Below are positions 24,756 through 35,766 of a DNA stretch of 64,000 nucleotides, in pieces. The stretch covers positions 70,001 through 134,000 of the forward strand of contig CM035316.1 of assembly GCA_000497125.2 (NCBI GenBank), given 5' to 3'. This DNA is from Spironucleus salmonicida. Lineage: Eukaryota > Fornicata > Diplomonadida > Hexamitidae. Both the position numbers and the translations under genes were made by a program. Each line of letters opens with the position of its first letter. Position 1 is the first letter of the stretch. Below the pieces are notes generated by a model. The model had not been told where the DNA came from. It worked only from the letters and a program-made list of their open reading frames with translations, and did not search any database.

Positions 24756-27518
24756 TCACAAGTCAATTAAAAACGATTGTATTGTTTCTTTAATGAGATC
24801 TTCAATGAGTGCTTCTGATACTTATTCCAGCACACCAAATTAAACTTTCTAGCCTACAGTAACTGATTTTTCAATATTTTTCAAAGGTGATTCCATAGCT
24901 GTGTATAGCCATTATCTTTTTGCAGAGAATGATATAATATTAGTAATAAGCATCTATTAAAACGGAGCATAGTCTTAATTCCAAGATATTTAGTTTTCGT
25001 TACCATAATCAATAGTATCTTTTAATTGAGCAACTGAATTAATTTATAAATCATTCTATTAAATGATTAAACCTAGATCTTATGCTTAAGAAATCACTAT
25101 ATCAATTAAAAACTATTTATCTGTAAAATAAACATATGAAAACTAGCTTTCCTTTGGGTTGTGAATATAATTAAGAAATTAAGGAACTATTTTATGTATT
25201 TTTTCTTGTGTAAATATTCTATCAGGGACAAAAAAAATTAAACTATCATCATCTTTGTTGAAATTAATGTCAAGATTTATTTCATTAATATCAATTACTT
25301 TTTAAAGTATCTCTTAGTCATTCTCAGATAATGAAAGGTTTGATTTATTCTATGATGTTTATGATGTAACACTGTTTGACATTTCAATTTATTATAAATT
25401 TATCATTGGTCCAGATGATGTCATAAGATTTAACTCATTGTCAATTTCTGCATCGTCAAATATATAGTCAGGAGAAGTAATAACTTTAGATTTTATTTCG
25501 TCCATTAATTAATCATGATCAAGTTTTTCTAATTTCTAATCAATGATTGTATTAACTTCAAAGTTACTAAATAAGTCCTTATCATTGCGTTCCAGTATAT
25601 CATTAATTGAATTTAGTCCTTATGAAAAAGCATCAAGTAATTATTGTGGAATGGAATCAATAATTTAATTATCATCGGAATCATTATACTCTTCAAATTA
25701 GGACTTATCTTCTTATAGTTATTAATCCTAGTTTTATTCCTTAGTTTACTCAGAATATATTTCCTTATTAAAATTTGTGTCATCTGAAACTTCTGTTTTT
25801 GTACTTTCTTTTAATAACACTTCTTCTTACTGAGAAAGCAATGATAAAACATGTGAATGTTTTACTGTATCAGAATTTGTAGCATTAATACCATCTAATA
25901 CCGAGTCCACTTATTATTATTTCATATTTTTTAAAACTTAGTCAGTATTACTCTCATCCTTTAATGAGTCTAAGCTATGCGATTTTGTAGCTTAATCTTC
26001 TTCTTCAAGTACAGAATTCACAATTTATTAATCATCTTCAGTTACAAAGCTATTATATTCAGACTAACTTTCTTCTTCGTTTTATTTGTTTATAGTCATT
26101 GAATTCTAACTACTAGAAACTTCTTTCACCCCTTATTTCTCGATTTCCTACATCACACTGTTTATTTGTGTATCTGTAACAGAGTTCCCTAAAGGTTTTT
26201 CTAAAGTACTCATATTAGGCTAAGATATATTCATCTCAATTGTAGAAATAGTTACTACAATTGTTCCTGAGCTTTCATCGTCTTATTTAGACTCTTAAAC
26301 TGCCTAACTAACGCGAATTTCATTGGTAGGTGAGTATTTTCCTTCTTGAAGTTATTATAACTTAGCATAATCTAACTTAGCAGAAGAATTAACTTAATAT
26401 TCTTTTTTAAATATATTATAGATTGGAATTTGCACATGGTTAGTCTCAATTTAAAAACTTCCTTAAGTATCTGCTAATTTAATATCAATCGCCTCTACTT
26501 CATGTGATTTATTTGATCTAGAACTTAATATTAAATATTCATCTTTTTCTTACTATTCCTAGAATTACTGTAAAGGAAATTAATCTAAAATAACTTTTTA
26601 TGTGACTTATTCAATAATTTCCCTTCTATTATCTAATTTTTATGAATCAGATAAAGAGATTTCATTTAGTGCTTCTAAAATAATACTTTTAACTAAAGAT
26701 TTTATTTAAATTTCTATAGTTTCCTATGAAAATCCTAAAGATTTATAAGGTATTTGAGCTTCTTCGGCTTGTATGGATTGTGAATCATGTTAATTAGATA
26801 TGATCGTAGAAATAACTGAGTCTTATTCATTTTCAACATTAGAAATATTAACTTATGTAGTATCTTCACCATTTGAAATAATAGAAATATGGTTTTATAA
26901 TTTTAACCTAACAATATCTTAAATATATCTTACATCATCATTTAGAATATCTAACAACACTTATCCTTTTTTAGAAAATTATCCTTATTATAATTGTTTT
27001 TATAGCTTTTTAACGTCACTAATTTTATCATTAAGCTAGTTTGCATCATTTGTATTAATAGAAGAGTTAGAATTAATAGAAGAGTTTTTAGAATTTTAAA
27101 TTTTCATATGCTACTTCTTTGGCTTACTACTAGATAGTTTTTAAGATGATTTAGTTGATTTTTATTTAGGTATATGGCAATCAAAATTCAAAGATTGTTT
27201 CGTACCAATCTAAAGGTTTGATTTTTATATATTTCGAGATTTTTTCAATTATGATTATAGAAGTACTTCAGTATTATCGGCAACCAATTTTATTGGCTTC
27301 ACTTTTTTTGGTTTTTACTGCAATGTATGTTTTGGAGATTTACTTTATAGTAATAGTTAAAGTTAATGATAAATAGACCCTTAATCTGCAGTCTCATAAG
27401 TTTTATAATCAAAAGTAGTGGATTAAATTTAATTCTTATCTTGAGATGTGTGATGAAACTTTGGTACATTTTTAAGCAATATCTTGGAATTACTCGTTTT
27501 TACTGCTTTGACTTTCAT
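24756..27518 (-). CDS. large acidic Ser/Gln-rich protein, 920 aa
   Basis: MKVKAVKTSNSKILLKNVPK to IKETIQSFLIDL. The N-terminus is basic and Ser/Lys-rich, with a tandem SSINSNSSINTN stretch. The middle is strongly acidic and low complexity (EQDSVISTIISN; DESSGTIVVTIS). The last 300 residues contain amphipathic helices and the end VLEQVSEALIEDLIKETIQS. That modular pattern, with conserved short helices near the C-terminus, recalls centrosomal CAP350/DUF4378-like proteins, but I could not confirm it. Start after TTTTTACAA. Confidence 0.65.
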
Positions 27519-27641
27519 TTGTAAAAATAGCGGAAAATGGAATCTCTATTAATAATAAATTAATGTATATTTAAATTAATTTTCATATATCATATTATAC
27601 TATATATACATATTTTAATTTCAAAATTTCCCTTTCACTAA

Positions 27642-30600
27642 ATGACTTCAATTAACTCACCTGCTATTAAAAAAGTCCAAAATGCCCCTCTTTAATAAAT
27701 TATTGTAGGACAGACTCTTGTAATTATGTCCACTGATTCTGTTGTTGGGTACTAATATTCCACACATTCATAAAATCCTATTCAATAATAATCTTTTAGT
27801 ATATCAGATCCTACTACATCCTTCTTATCATTATCTAAGCGGGATAGCTAATAATTTTTAGTTTTAGTAGTAAGCAGAATGAAATATTATTATAGAGTCT
27901 ATAATTTGCAGGGTGTTGTTATTTTAGAAATAGAGGCAACAAAGAAGCCTTATTCAGCTCATGCTGTAGAAGGTACTCCTCTTATAGCAGTTCATTATGA
28001 ATAAAATAATAAGAAGACATTTACTTTTGAAACCTTATATAAGTCTCTTAAGCCAGTTCGAATGGCTAGATCTGGATCAAACAATTTCTTTTCCACTACT
28101 AGTTTTTTCAATTGTATTAGAATTTCTAAGAAGGCCGAGTCTGCAGTTGCTGCTCCTTCTATTTCTGACTCCGATATGATGCGCTTACTTATTGAATCAG
28201 ATTCTAACGAAAAACGCTGTTATGCTGTTTATGCCGTACATTAAGGGGATCTGCAAACAACATATAGAGAATATTAATTTAAAATATCTAAATAATTTAA
28301 ATAAAATGATTCAAATTTAGATAAGTATTTTGAATTATCTGCGGAAGTAGTAAAGGAACTTTAAGTACCAGTGCACTGTGTTAAGTAGATTCCAATTTAA
28401 TGCAATGCATCTCCAAATTCTATGTTTTATAATTCCTTCGCATTATTCACATAAAACGAGATGTAAATATATAAACATTCCAAGAATAACGCTGTTCCAA
28501 CTGCTAGAGTACGATCTCCCTTCTAGAATGGAGCTGTTTGTTTTTCTGGTAACATTATAGCATCTTTTTCATAATCTATTTAAATTATGGGCGTTGATTC
28601 ATAGTGGAATGACGATAAACAGCTTGATAAAATGAAAAATAATATTATGAACATATTTTCTTCACATTTTTGCGAAAATTTCAATCTGGACGATTAATCT
28701 GCTAAATAATACATGTTAAGTCAATTTTTACCTTAATACCATAATGTTTAGCAAGAAAAGTTATCTATTTTAAATGATATTCCTTTATAAGGCGAAGCTA
28801 TTAGTGGAGTTACTGATGGTAAATTTCTAATTTTAGGCTTGGATGATGGGACTATTAATGTTTACAGTGTTTAAGGTATTAAAAATAATCTTTTGCTCAA
28901 ACATTATTAAGAAAAAGTAGGTGATGTTATTAATACATTAATGGAATAATTGACATCAGAATAACGTGAAGCAGCATAATAGCAATTAAATCATACCTTA
29001 AATGATTATCAAATCTAATAAGTTAATGTTTTTACTGGAGCCCAACTTGCTTTTACACCTAGTAGAGCAAATAGAGCAAGATCAACATCCAAGTTATCAA
29101 AAGGATTAGACCAATAAAAAATCAGTAAGCACAGTAATAGAGCTCAGTCAACAGAAACCCCTCGAATTTAGAAGGAAACAGATCTCTCAATATTAAGAAA
29201 CTCATAATTACATAATTTATTAGACGACGACGATAACCAAATACCATCGGATACATTAATGCTTTAAAATACTACAAAGATAATTGAAATGGGTAGATAA
29301 CTTGCGTCTTCTGAATTTAAATAACCAAAAGAAATTACTTAAGACTACGAAGTTAGTTAACATGAATTCTAGGAAAATATAAACGATCTTTAAGAATAAT
29401 TGGATACAGTTTAAAGCGAGCTTGTGTAGTCTTAAAAGTAATAGATTTAGGCAAAAGAAGCAGCAAATCAACTTTTTGAGGAATTAGCGCCAAAAACGTA
29501 CTAGTAAAATTATCCCAAAATTGAATAAATCTAAGAACAAGGAATTTAAGATGCAATGCTGAAAGAGATTCTTAACAAATATGCAGCATATTATATTTCT
29601 TCAACTTAACGTCACTAAAAATTTATTCCAACTTCTCCTAATCTTTTAGAATAAAATTTGTTATCGTATGGTCAAACTTCTGATCTTTTTGCTATTTAGT
29701 GCTTTTAGGTAGTTTTACTAGAATGTGGACATGTTATAAAACTGGATTCTTATAAACTAGCTTTAGAATTATCTGGTTAGGAAGAAGGAGTTTAGATTAA
29801 TAAGTAAATAAATTCATATATGCAAGGAGAACTAGAAAAATATATTTCATAAATTGAAAAATGTCCACATTGTAAATCATATATCACTACTGATTAAATC
29901 TAGTAAGTTGAAAAAGTGGTTATTCTTCCTAAATTTTTGATGTTTTCAAATAATGGAATTGCCAATAATTTAATTGTTATCTAGAATAATGGATAGAATT
30001 CTTATAAATTAGAAGGAATTCTCTCTCCGGATGGTTAATCCTACGTTTTAGATAGTTTTGGGCGCTGGATTCTGAATGGAGAAGCTATTGATGCACTTCC
30101 ATATGAAGGAATTCGTGTCTATTCATCTAAATCAGTCGATGAAACTGAATTTTTGATTTCAGCTAAATTGATTACTGGGTTGTTAGACTAATAAAACGAC
30201 TAAGAAACAGTAGCACGTCCAACTAGTTTGAGAGAGATTTCTAATGGTGACTTAGAAGAATAATATGCTGAATATAGAGAAAATGTTGATAATTAGATTA
30301 ATTTATTAAATTAGAATAACCAGCAATATTATTAATAAATTGAAAAGTAAAACCAAGACTATTTAGAGCTATAAGCAGAATATGAGGAACTTAAATACTA
30401 ACTTAATGATTAAAACAGAAGCAATAAAAGTAATTCAGAACTTTCCCATAGCCATACAGAAATAACTACTTTAAGGACTATGTTGGAAGAAGCTAATTAA
30501 GAAAAATTGGATGCTATTAACCAGTTAGAGTCTCTTCGATTTGAAATTTAAAATAATGTCTCATAATAAAAGGCTGATTAAATTGTTAAACGTTGTTTAT

Positions 30601-30887
30601 AAACTCTAGGTGTTGACTAATGTCCTAAATATACAGAAGAACTGTATAGACAACTTGAAGCATAATGTATTGCCTTATAAAGTGATAGAGCCTTATTAAG
30701 AAATAGCCTGTTATTGAACTAAAACAATAGTAATTAAAAAAGCTTGCTTAGCAGCTCAATCTATTCTTCAAATGAAAAACCACGCAAAAGTATTGGAATA
30801 ATTATCATGGGAGTTATTTTTGGAGTCATTCTTATTGTTATGATGGTAATGATTTTCCTCGAAACAAATGAAATGTATTACATTTGA
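27642..30887 (+). CDS. C-terminally membrane-anchored protein with CGH/CPHC region, 1081 aa
   Basis: MTSINSPAIKKVQNAPLQQI to LETNEMYYI. The N-terminal 400 residues look like beta-propeller strands (KFLILGLDDGTINVYSV near 400). Residues 420-600 are Gln/Arg/Ser-rich and coiled coil. Around 690-745, LLECGHVIKL and EKCPHCKSYI form a possible zinc site, followed by a compact beta region (VVILPKFLMFSNNG; LDSFGRWILNGEAI). Residues 830-1040 are coiled coil. A membrane helix at about 1051-1073 (IGIIIMGVIFGVILIVMMVM) leaves a short tail, implying an anchored cytosolic protein. RING- or UCH-like activity was considered; too few ligands are visible to claim it. Confidence 0.75.
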
Positions 30888-31100
30888 GTGACTTGCGCTT
30901 ATAATATAACTTATTCTCTTAAATATTATTTTTAAATTATTTCATAATCAAATATTCTATAAGTTATATTATTTAATATTCTTTTCTGTGGTATATAAAT
31001 TTATTTTAATATAAATTAGGCTGAATATATAGTTTTTTCAATTAATATTTATCGATTTAAATAGTATAAAATTAATCTAGAATATTCCTCTTCCGCACAA
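30888..31100. other. spacer, 213 bp
   Basis: AT-rich with no frame. An AGTGA motif occurs immediately after the upstream stop (TGAGTGA, 30885-30891). It holds the start region of the SHIPPO gene; nothing else seen. Confidence 0.5.
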
Positions 31101-31766
31101 ATGGACTTTGATTTTCCTGACAATCCAGGCCCCGGAACTTATGCTCCAGAGAATGTTAAATTTATTTATCATAAGGCTGCTGAGTTTTCGATCTCTAGCC
31201 GTCATAGTATAACTGATAAAGTTTAAAATCCAGGACCTGGAGCTTATTCTCCATCTACAGAAAATACTGCCAAAAGATCTCCTTCCTTCTCCCTTTCTGA
31301 TAGACATTAATAAATTACGTCAATGAATAATCCTGGACCCGGAACCTACAAACCATCTGTTGATTTTACAACTACTAAATAAGGTTCATTCAGCATGTCC
31401 GGTAGACATTCTCTTGAAGATAAAGATTAAAAACCAGGACCAGGTTCATATAATACTGAGAAATATTTAGCAACAGGTACCTCTTCTCCAGCCTCAACAA
31501 TGTCAGGTAGGAATTCTGATGTCTTACTTCCAAAAGGTACTGTTAACAATCCAGGACCTGGAGCATATTCTGCAGATGGAAAGATGTTAAAATCTAAATC
31601 TCCTAGTTTTTCTTTGTCTGGTAGACATTATCTTGATGAAAAAGAATCTAGATCTAAACCTGGACCCGGAACTTATAATACTACCGGTAAATCTAAAATG
31701 GGTGTATAGCCAGGAATGACTATGAGCGGAAGACATAAAGCAGGTATTTTCAGAGATAAAGAATGA
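31101..31766 (+). CDS. SHIPPO/ODF3-repeat protein
   Basis: 221 residues made of about six SHIPPO repeats: NPGPGTYAPE, NPGPGAYSPS, NPGPGTYKPS, KPGPGSYNTE, NPGPGAYSAD, KPGPGTYNTT. Each is followed some 20 residues later by a S/F-x-(M/L)-S-G/D-R-H element (FSISSRHS, FSLSDRHQ, FSMSGRHS, STMSGRNS, FSLSGRHY, MTMSGRHK). SHIPPO/STPG/ODF3 proteins are repeat proteins of ciliary and sperm-tail microtubules, some of them inner-lumen proteins. The start codon follows CCGCACAA. Intron-free and complete; TAR codons occur at variable positions. Confidence 0.93.
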
Positions 31767-31778
31767 CAAATTAAGCTT

Positions 31779-32504
31779 TCACATCATATTATCTACTATT
31801 GATTACTTTTATTCTCCAGATATTCTGTCAAAATTAATATCTAAAATTTCATAAAGCATACTAAGATGAATTCTAAAATCTGTCAGGAAATCTCTAAGCG
31901 CTCTACATAATTTTCTTTCCATAGTAAGAAGAACAATATAGTAGTCTGTGATTTTATGTTTCTAAATAGAGTAAACTATATCAGATCTTGTATCATGATA
32001 GCTAACAAATAATGCGGAAACTTATTAAAGATTTGACTCGCTAACTTTCAATTACTAAATAATAAGAGCTTATGTTTCCTATTATATAACCGATTTTTTC
32101 TTCCATTAGAGTGTCTCAACTGACCTTCGTATAATACCAATTAATTAATATAAATCATTGACTTTATTTCCAAACGCTTCTTCTGCTTGCAAAAATTCTA
32201 GTGATGGGAAAAGTAATAATGGAGACTATAACGTCTTATCATTGATCTATGGTGAGTCTAGAGGTTATAGGTCAGTTAATTATTTGAGATAACTAGTTTC
32301 AAAAGACGGTTAGATATAAGGTAAACTTTAAAGTTCTTAAAGATTCTATATCTCTAAAGGAATTGTAAGATAAACTGCTCTTTCAGCTTCTTTCTAAAAA
32401 AGTTAAATTGTATGTGATACAGATTTTTACAACTACTAAGCCTCTTTCGACTTTTTAATCCTTTTCTAGACTTAAGATTTATTTTGTGGCTAAGTCTTAT
32501 TCAT
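31779..32504 (-). CDS. helical protein, possible proteasome activator PA28
   Basis: 241 residues. A Gln/Lys-rich N-terminal helix, a variable linker (SLPYIQPSFETSYLKQLTDL), then a four-helix-like C-terminal half: EAFGNKVNDLYQLIGIIRRS, VSALFVSYHDTRSDIVYSIQ, KHKITDYYIVLLTMERKLCR, LRDFLTDFRIHLSMLYEILD. The order of helices, the K-H-x-x-x-x-D-Y motif and the final L-x-x-Y-L/M-x-E/D-x-I-x-x-N pattern resemble the PA28/REG fold that caps the 20S proteasome. The terminal activating residues are not obvious. Low-to-moderate certainty; a plus-strand frame also covers part of it but lacks a start. Confidence 0.5.
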
Positions 32505-32551
32505 TTAAAATAATATTAATAATTTTATATCTAATATGATTTAACATAAAT

Positions 32552-32917
32552 ATGAAAATAACTATTCTGAACCTAACTAATTCGGAATACCAAATTATGG
32601 AATAAATTGACAGTGATAACCGTATTGGTGATTACTTTTATCGTGGGAAAAATATATTTGTATAACCTACATTTACCTCAGAATTCTAGATTCCTAGTTT
32701 AACTCACTCGGCAACAAAAATAATAGTTATATTAGATCCATCAAATATCAACAGTCAAGTATTAAATTAAATATATGCTTTTTCGCACATCAATACAATT
32801 GTTACTCACTTTTTCAAACCCCCAAAACTTGATCTTGTATAATCTTTAAAAGCATCTTATCCTAAAATGTAATTTAGCATCATTCCTAATTCTCTATTTG
32901 CTAAAATTAGTGAGTGA
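32552..32917 (+). CDS. small unknown protein, 121 aa; 3' overlap with next gene
   Basis: MKITILNLTNSEYQIMEQID to IPNSLFAKISE, ending GAG-TGA. Mixed alpha/beta with hydrophobic strands (ATKIIVILDPSNI; HINTIVTHFF). The start is 47 bp from the divergent neighbour, a normal spacing. Its last 38 bp overlap the 3' end of the convergent 32880-35480 gene; both frames look genuine. No family recognised. Confidence 0.6.
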
Positions 32918-35480
32918 TTATGATTTTTTTAACATTTTAAAAAATAGTGATTATAATTTACCAAAAGATCGAAATTAAAATACTACTTATAACTAATATT
33001 ATTAATCCACTAAATAAACTGATTTTACATTGTTAAAAATCTCCATCAAGATAGCTATAGAATGGGCAATAACTTTCAGGAGAAATTGTTTTGAATTTTG
33101 AGTTACCATTTTAAGGAACTTCATCAAAGCCCACAATTTTCCCTGCACTTCCTGCTCCACACGGGCTATCACCGCCATCTGCGTTCACTGAGTATCCTTT
33201 AGCATCACCTTATATACTAATATACCCTCCAGCTCCACCTCCTGCACAGTAATTAGTTGATTCACCGGATACTATTAATTCTTAAAAATAAACTTTTATA
33301 GCCTTAAGTAATATTACACCACCGCCATTTCCCCCTCTAAATTTATTACACGAATCACCTGAATACCCTTAAATTGGCGAAAATAAAGTTTTATTGTTAA
33401 TTAGCTGTTTGGCTTGGCCATAAGAACATCCTCCAAAATTTACATGTGACCCACCACAACAATCTAAACCTTTAGAATAAGATTTGTTATTTGACGCTTA
33501 TATTATATTTAAATTTATTAAATTTGCATTTATGTCGATTGATGGATTAAAAACGTCTTAAGTCATCGAGAAAACTTAACCTAATAAAGTGACATTCAAG
33601 TCTGGTCTATTAATAATTATTTTTTAAACATGAATAATACCATATTTTCCTTATTATATTTTATGTTCATATAATATAAGTGGACCTTGTACTAAATATA
33701 ATTATAGAAACTAGATACTAGAACAGGTGAATGAAATATCACCGATAATTTTTGAATCTTCATATACTAGTAACTATATAAATACTGTTAATCCAAATGT
33801 TTCTAAAAAATTTAACGACATTTAATTTTAATTAATATATAATGTTGTGCCTTTAACTGTTAACTTCATTAATAATAAGGATTTTGGTATTCTAATAAAC
33901 GCCACACTATTCGGTTCGCTGTTAACCACCTCTAAATGGCTAAATATATGATTCTTAGTAGTTAATTAACAAAATAAATAAAAAATAGACAACGTAAGAG
34001 AACTTTAATACCCGGGATTTGATTTTTAGTCGAGTAATTTGCCATAAGATATTATAGCAGAGGCTTGAATAAATTCCGAAAAAAGATAAACATTATCAGA
34101 GATAAATATTGTTCCATTTTATTCTAAAATTTCTTCAATTCCCTATTTAAATTATGGAGATAATAAGTTTTCTTTAGCTATACTATGGATAATAGTTTCA
34201 TAATACTAAGATAATTATATATTTGGTAAAATGATAGATGGAATATATAACTTTGTTTCTTAATTTTTTGATTAGATTATTAATATAGATGTAGTAAATT
34301 AACTGTCTTTTGAAAAATATGCATTCCGTAAATTAGAAGTATGTTCGACTAAAATTTATGAATATTACTTTACTTCAATATTTTCCTAAATATTCATATA
34401 TTTAACTGATATTGAACTATTTTAGCAGTATAAAAAATCTGTGTATATTTGATTAGCATAAATACTTGAATTAATAACAGTGTAATTACTATATGCTTAC
34501 TAAATTGTTGTAATATTAACATCTGAATTTATAGTGGTAAAATTATAAATAAATTAATGTTTAATTGAGCCATTAATAACATCAGATAAATATAAATCGT
34601 TTGATATTACTACTCCTGTTGACTAGACAAAATATTTGATAAAAATTAGATCGCAATTTACTAGATTATTGTACTAGCTAATAAAATTTGAGAAAACACC
34701 TTTAGTGCAGTCAATTTTAGCTAAATCTAATAATTATATCTTTGAATTTATTGTAATAAAAATAGATGATAGTGAACTGTTGTTATTCATGAAAAGTTCA
34801 TGAATAATAATATTAGATGATACAATTTATCCATTATAAGAAATATTAACTTAGTTGGAGTAAATAGAGCTACTAATAAATCCGTGTAGTAATATAGATC
34901 TAGTGTTAATCATTGTACTATATACTTTTGATTCATCATCGATAATGAGATGGTCTGCATATATTGATGAAATATTAACTTCCGTAGATACAAAGTATCC
35001 TTCATATGTGTATAGTTCTTTTACTATTAAACATGTATTGACCACCCTAATTAATTTTGTACTGATATTTTAGATATTATTTGATTTTGTAGAAGAAAAC
35101 AAAATATTTTAAGCTCTTAGAAATACTAAATCTGATGTTGTAATATTCATAATTAAGTTATTCAAAATATGAAATTAAATACTCCCTTGTTTGATGTAAA
35201 TTCCAAACTTATGGTAAAAATTCAAAATTGTTATAGATCCTTGAATTTCAAACTGCTAAACATATTAAAAATCTTAGACGCACATTATTTTTACATCACC
35301 ATAGACAAAAACTTTATTATAATATTTCAATGGACAACTATAGCATCCTTTATCCAGTAATATTTACTGAAATGGTATTAGTGAACATTATAGTATTTAA
35401 ATCATTTCTAAGGGGAATAATAATATATAATATTTATCATATTAATAAATTCCTTCCCGCGTTTAATAGATACTTTTCAT
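32880..35480 (-). CDS. large surface/lumenal protein with Gly-rich domain and C-terminal TM
   Basis: 866 residues. An N-terminal hydrophobic segment (YYILLFPLEMIQILQCSLIP) may act as a signal. The body is a long run of short beta strands rich in Ile, Ser, Asn and Thr with many N-x-S/T sites (NIT, NIS, NSS, NFT, NGT, NVT), as in beta-helix proteins. Near 680-790 is a Cys/Gly-rich domain (DCCGGSHVNFGGCSYGQ; RGGNGGGVIL; YCAGGGAGGYISIQG; DGGDSPCGAGSAG). A membrane helix at about 813-836 (LFSGLIILVISSILISIF) is followed by a short tail. Probably a type I membrane protein of the cell surface or secretory system. The start is only 21 bp from the divergent 35502 gene. Confidence 0.75.
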
Positions 35481-35501
35481 TCATTATTAACATTTCCAAA
35501 A
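35481..35501. promoter_or_regulatory. 21-bp divergent intergenic spacer
   Basis: Only 21 bp lie between the two outward-facing start codons of the 32880-35480 and 35502-35759 genes. Any two promoters or 5' UTRs must fit here or overlap the coding sequences. It is A/T-rich, with A-runs before the plus-strand ATG. Confidence 0.6.
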
Positions 35502-35759
35502 ATGGAATACTCCCAATATTTAAAAAATTTCATAAACAACCAGTTACCAGGTTTAATACATAACTACGAGCCTATTAGTAAATTTTCTTTCAATTTATCT
35601 CTTCCAGTTTCAAATCCAGAGACCCCAAATCCTTTGCATAGACGCCGTCAGCTATTTTCAGCTTCCAGAAAAGGATATTATACAGTATAAGATAATAAAA
35701 ACCGAGCTTTCCGTATCTAGGATATTGATAGCGACCGACTAGAGATTGATTTTGATTGA
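35502..35759 (+). CDS. small unknown protein, 85 aa
   Basis: MEYSQYLKNFINNQLPGLIH to IDSDRLEIDFD. Start after CATTTCCAAAA. Contains a basic stretch (HRRRQLFSASRK) and an acidic tail. Composition and start context suggest a real gene; no domain recognised. Only 7 bp separate its TGA from that of the convergent carboxypeptidase gene. Confidence 0.65.
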
Positions 35760-35766
35760 ATGAAAC

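Noticed and set aside
31866-32610. Plus-strand frames opposite the PA28-like gene
   Set aside because: Broken by TGA, lacking a proper start, whereas the minus-strand frame runs ATG to TGA with normal spacing and helical composition.
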